Shown: one piece after another, positions 60,183 to 64,000 of the stretch | How positions within the stretch are numbered: position 1 is the stretch's first letter | How the letters are laid out: each line of letters begins with the position of its first letter | NCBI GenBank assembly: GCA_026545765.1 | Contig: JAIFAC010000475.1 | Location: 26,441-90,440, forward strand | Length of the DNA: 64,000 nucleotides | Direction of reading: 5' to 3' | From: Plantago major | Taxonomy: Eukaryota > Streptophyta > Magnoliopsida > Lamiales > Plantaginaceae | Notes under the pieces: model-generated | The model's input: the letters and a program-made list of their open reading frames with translations, nothing else | Database searches by the model: none | What the model was told of the DNA's origin: nothing | Made by a program: the position numbers and the translations under genes

Positions 60183-61250
60183 TTGAAAGTCTGCCGAAAC
60201 CTACGGCTTGTGTAGGACATTCGAAGTGGAATTTGGTGAGAACTTCGATTGGATGGCATTGAAAGTAAAGGTCGACTTCCTTCTTTGAGGTGACGGTCTG
60301 AGGCTAGCTTTCCATTTGGTATGCAGTTCTGCGTCGAGGGACTTGCTCACGTAATAGGCGGGAGTTGGTTTCCATCTTCTTCTCGACTAGGGCCTTTCGG
60401 TATTGTGTCGGAGATTGCTAGGTAGATAAGCGAGTCTCTCGACCTTGGGCGAAATCTTTGGAGATGTGGTGAGAATGCTTGATTTGTTGCAAGGCGCCTC
60501 ACACTCGTCATCCTTTGGAAGTCTTTAGTCTTCAAGTAGAGTGTCGAAGAATGGTCGACACCTCTCGGAAGACTTGAATATAATTCTCTTGAGGGTTGCT
60601 AGCCTCCCGATTAATTTATGCATCCTTAACACACTTGGGGAGGAATGTTATAAATTGAGCGAATTTGATCGAGTTAGCCTCAATACCTCTTTTGACCAAA
60701 TACCCGAGAATTTCAGAGGAGACTCGAATGAGCATTTTTGGATTGATTTCATGTTATACCTACGAAGGTGAAAAGGCTTGGCGGAGGTGGTCGAGTCTTG
60801 TCGTCGGCAACGAGGACTTGACCGACATGTCGTCGATGTACACCTCCATGGTGTCCCCTGACATGCTAGCGAACATCTGATTGACTAGTCATTTGGTAAG
60901 TGGCTCTGCATTCTTTAGTCGAATGGCATGACCTTATATGAAGGTTCCTCTCTACGTGATGAAGGCTGTCTTCTCTTGATCTTGAGGTGCATCGATGTCT
61001 GGTTGTAACTTTGAGAATGCATCCATGAAGCTTAAAGCTCATGTCTGCGGTAGCATCCACTAGCATGTCATGTGTGGAAGTGGAAAAAGAATCCTTGGGC
61101 ATGCTTTGTTGAGGTCGGTGAAGTCGATGCACACTCGCCACTTGCCGTTCTTCTTCTTCACTACCACAGCGTTGGCTAACCGATCTGGGTAGTGTGCCTT
61201 GGCCGATCCGATATCAAGTAAATTCAGACTTCTTCATTGATAACTTTGTT
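60183..61250 (-). pseudogene. Gypsy reverse transcriptase, frameshifted
   Basis: VVVKKKNGKWRVCIDFTDLN (about 61110-61170), YKVMPF (about 60930) and MEVYIDDMSVKS (about 60810-60850) can be read in different frames. The YIDD active-site motif is present. LDHLRQAF and GYLVKRGIEAN-like pieces follow. Frame changes lie between nearly every block. Confidence 0.83.
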
Positions 61251-61538
61251 CGCTCTGGAGCTAACTTCCTCCGTTTACATCATTTGGTGGGTAGTCAGGT
61301 TGACCTCAAGTGCGTGGTTGATTACCTCTGGTCGACTCTGTCATGTCGTATGCGCATGTGACCAAGCGCAGTCATGGTGAACTTTGAGAAATGTGATCAG
61401 TTGCTCTCGTAGCTCTGGTCTCAACCTTGCCCCAATCTGAACTTTGTGATCTGGATGGTCTGGGTGAATATGAACTTCATCGAGCTCTTCCATCCCTGGC
61501 TGGTCTGGGTCAGTTAGGGGGTTGAGTTGCTGTAATTG
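61251..61538 (-). pseudogene. Gypsy linker between protease and RT
   Basis: Acidic, frame-broken coding-like DNA between the two domains. No motif readable. Confidence 0.5.
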
Positions 61539-61990
61539 CTATAACTCGGCTGCCTTTGGCTTCAAGGCTTCCATGTAACATGTCCTCGCATCCCGTTGCT
61601 GGCCAAAAATCTCCTTCACCCCCCACTTGGTAGGGAAGCGAATCACCTGGTGGTAAGTTGACGGTACTGCTTTCATCTCATGAATCCATTGCCTACCAAG
61701 GATGGCATTATAGCTTAATGGTTGTCTGATCAGGAACTTCGTCGGTAGGTTGACGCCTTCTGCGTAGACAGGAAGGGTAACACTCCCAACTGTGTACTTT
61801 CTTTCTCCGCTGAAACCATATAGAGTCGTCGGCTGGCGGAGGATGGCAGCCTCATCTATGCCCATTTCTGTCAGAGCATCTAGGAAAATGATGTTAGCAG
61901 AGCTCCCATTGTCAATGAGAACTCTCTTCGTAAGACAGTTTGCAATAAGAATTGAAATAAATAAAGCATCGTCATGAGGACTGATTAGTT
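61539..61990 (-). pseudogene. Gypsy aspartic protease region
   Basis: RVLIDNGSSANIIFLDAL carries the active-site Asp (DNG in place of the usual DTG or DSG). It runs into a 108-codon frame with LYGFSGERKYTVGSVTLPV, FLIRQPLSYNAILGRQW and IHEMKAVPSTYHQ, the usual plant Gypsy pattern. The protein would cut the Gag-Pol precursor. Confidence 0.82.
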
Positions 61991-62177
61991 GCTTAGACTC
62001 TTGATGCGAGAAGCTAATAGTCGAAGTCGACGAAGAGGTGTCTGATGCCTGCGACGTTAGAGTTCAGTCTTACCGTTTTACTATGGCGCTTAGCATGAGT
62101 ATGAACACCGTTGATCTCGACCCCGGAGATTCGTTGATCACCTCGTTGGTGCGAGGGGCTCGAGGCGGATCGATTGC
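61991..62177 (-). pseudogene. gag-protease junction
   Basis: Frame-broken DNA with no clear motif between the gag zinc knuckle and protease. Confidence 0.45.
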
Positions 62178-62390
62178 CTAGAGTGGCGAGGGTCTTTTAC
62201 CTTTGTTAGAGAGGTACTCCATCAAGTGCCCTCTCTTCAAGAGCTCGGCTACCTCCAATCGCAGGGAGATGCACTCTGCAGTTGTATGGCCATGGTCTCC
62301 ATGAAACTCACACCACTTGTTGGAGTTTCTTTGATCTGGAGGTGTCCTGAGTTTTCCTGGCCATCTAACTTTGTCACCCATGCTTTTCAT
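62178..62390 (-). pseudogene. Gypsy gag, zinc-knuckle-like segment
   Basis: The 70-codon frame has [16 protein letters not shown], the CX2H...HX4C-like knuckle of Tat-type gag, followed by [18 protein letters not shown]. It is the nucleic-acid-binding end of the capsid precursor. Confidence 0.82.
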
Positions 62391-63775
62391 GACTGCTACA
62401 CACTCCTCTGGTTCAATGTTAAGGGAGTAAGTCGGAGGCGGTGCTCGGGTTTCTGTCCTCCTGTGTTGGATTGGAGGGCGAGGTGGATTCTATGAGGTCC
62501 ATGTCTTCTCTCAGTTGGGTATGGCCTAGCACGATAGTCTGGAACCCTTCGTTCAACTCGCCTGTCAGGCTTGGGCTCCCTGCGAATGCTTTGGCTTGAC
62601 ATGTAAGGTCTGTTGGCATCATCCTCCTCCCATTTGATCTGAGCCCATGCCTTGGCGAGCACGTCTTCCATTGTTCGACAGGGGTACATGGTGACTCCTT
62701 GTCTGACCCAGTTGGGTGGTAATCCTTTGCGGAAGCGTTGTGATGTCCTTGTTACAATTGGGGATTGACACCTTCTCCTTGTTGAATCTTGACGTACTCC
62801 ACGAGAGATTCGTTAGGTCTTTTCGGACGCTATCTGAAGTCGTCCGGCGGTTTCAACTTCGGTACTTGCGAATTGTTCCTAAGCGATCGACTAATTGAAA
62901 GAAGAAATGAAATTGTTGGGTAAGTTGGTATACCATTGTAGAGTGGTCGATCGGAGCGAACCCTTTGCACATGCATGCCTCACGAGGAGATCCAGGGATG
63001 GCTATGGTGAACATCCTCTACTTGTCTTGTGAGACATGGTGGTCAGGTCGTCGTTCCATCATAGAGCTTCATGCTTGGGAAGGTGAACTTGGTTGGCATC
63101 TCCACCAAGGCTATAGCATCGGCGAAGGGAGAGTCAGAAAAGCTGTTGGGTAAGCTCTTCTTGATCGGTGCTGGCACTCCAGGGATCCTTTGGATCATCT
63201 CTTCCAAGCTCACCAGTTTGGAGGCTAGCTCCTCGTTGATACTTCCATGACCTGCAGAGAGGGTTAGAAAGTGATCTACCTGACTTGCGCTTTGGTTGCG
63301 TTGTTGTGGTGATTCATCGTTCATCCTTGGGTTAGCACCTTGAGCGAAACCACTGCTGGTGGTACCTTGAGTGATCTCGAGGATGGCCTTGGCGAACGCT
63401 TACCACTTGAGAGGCGGAGTTACGGAATCACCCTTAGTCTCTTCAAAGGTTAGGTAGCAAGCCTCGATCGTGTTGCATGGTGGGTTCTCCACCCGATGCC
63501 GTGAAGTCGATCGGCGAGGCGAGGCGCGTCAATGTTGGAGCTTCACGGTGGACGGCAGACTCGACCACTTTCCTTGAAGCGAGTTCTCTGGCGGACAGCG
63601 CGGTTCTCGTCCTCGAGAGCTTGATCTTCTTGGCGTTCTCTTGCATATGGGCATGAGGTTTTGATTTGGTAATGACGTCCACCTCTACCTCTTCGAGCGT
63701 ATTGAAAAGTGCGTCATGATGATTGCTTAGCGTATCGCGATTGTTGCTCTTGGATTGTCTTGTTTGATGGCGGGG
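62391..63775 (-). pseudogene. Gypsy gag capsid region, frameshifted
   Basis: From the N-terminal side: a basic leader frame (63443-63682), then 63043-63324 with KSLPNSFSDSPFADAI, TKFTFPSMKLYDGTT, then pieces like RPNESLVEYVK (about 62800) and YPCRTMEDVLAKAWAQIKWE (62630-62690). These are conserved blocks of retrotransposon gag. At least four frame changes. Confidence 0.8.
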
Positions 63776-63794
63776 CCCACGGTGGGCGCCAAAT
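63770..63794 (-). other. Primer-binding-site region of the Gypsy element
   Basis: Minus strand: the LTR ends CTACA, then ATTTGGCGCCCACCGTGGGG. TGGCGCCCACCGTGGGG next to the LTR is common in Tat-type elements and marks the tRNA primer site. Confidence 0.75.
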
Positions 63795-64000
63795 TGTAGG
63801 CCTTCAATCTACAATCAAAATTGGGGTTAGAGATTGGGGCACGACGACGCAAAGCGACAATAGCGAACAAAGGCGTGAGATTACGGTGACTTAGGTGTGG
63901 TGCCGAGAAGGACTCAAGGCTTTCAAGTTAGATGGTGATAGAAGGGTAATCAAATGAAAGAAATAGAGAGGAGAGATGGTGGCAGCGTCGACTTATCCTG
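63795..64000 (-). repeat. 5' LTR of the Gypsy element, first 206 bases only
   Basis: Matches the start of the 3' LTR at 45712 with small indels. By comparison with the 3' LTR it should continue for about 700 bp beyond the window. Confidence 0.88.

Larger units (their letters stand above)
45712..64000 (-). mobile_element. Ty3/Gypsy retrotransposon, Tat-like, 5' LTR cut by window end
   Basis: Read on the minus strand: 5' LTR (63795 onward), PBS region, gag, protease, RT, a plant-type RNase H, integrase, a 4.5-kb noncoding region, and the 3' LTR (45712-53814, split by a CACTA). An additional RNase H of the VDGSSN type between RT and integrase, no chromodomain, and a long repeat-filled region after pol are features of the Tat/Retand/Ogre group. 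All coding parts have frameshifts. Interior about 10 kb. Confidence 0.85.

Overview
The window looks like nuclear DNA of a flowering plant, most likely a eudicot. It has two spliced plant genes with GT/AG introns, many Stowaway-type MITEs, plant-type CACTA transposons (tnp2 transposase), Copia-type LTR elements and a Tat-like Ty3/Gypsy element. An asterid (Lamiales-like) source fits the protein flavour, but that is an impression only. No bacterial, organellar, tRNA, rRNA or CRISPR feature was seen.

Layout. (1) About 0.9-8.84 kb, minus strand: a 12-exon gene of the VAL/HSI2 family of B3 repressors (zinc-finger PHD-like module, B3, CW, EAR motif). Its splice sites are intact, but frameshifts, stops and small deletions hit nearly every domain, so it reads as a pseudogene. 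A minisatellite of about 45 bp has grown in its 3' end. (2) 9-17 kb: intergenic DNA with long AT arrays, MITEs and a diverged direct duplication. (3) 17.0-30.1 kb: a four-level nest. A Copia-like element (TSD AATGT) holds a SIRE-like solo LTR, which holds a CACTA element (TSD TTA), which holds a smaller CACTA (TSD GTA). (4) 30.1-33.9 kb: a decayed, promoter-like and exon-like stretch, a MITE and unassigned DNA. (5) 33.97-38.4 kb, minus strand: an intact six-coding-exon eIF3j gene with a 5'UTR intron. (6) 38.4-45.7 kb: MITEs, a pair of inverted repeats, an element with terminal inverted repeats, and pentamer-array repeats. (7) 45.7 kb to the window end: a Tat-like Gypsy element on the minus strand. 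Its 3' LTR is split by a 7.2-kb CACTA element (TSD TAA). Between pol and that LTR lie 4.5 kb of tandem repeats and a plus-strand leader-like stretch. Its 5' LTR runs off the window.

How the parts relate: eIF3j is the only gene here that looks functional. The transposon proteins are all broken at the reading-frame level, although several catalytic motifs survive (RT YIDD, the RNase H acidic residues, the protease DNG). The three CACTA elements share subterminal GACGGATA/TATCCGTC palindromes, and the two large ones share an internal minisatellite. They therefore belong to one extended family in which a complete copy could once have mobilised the deleted ones.
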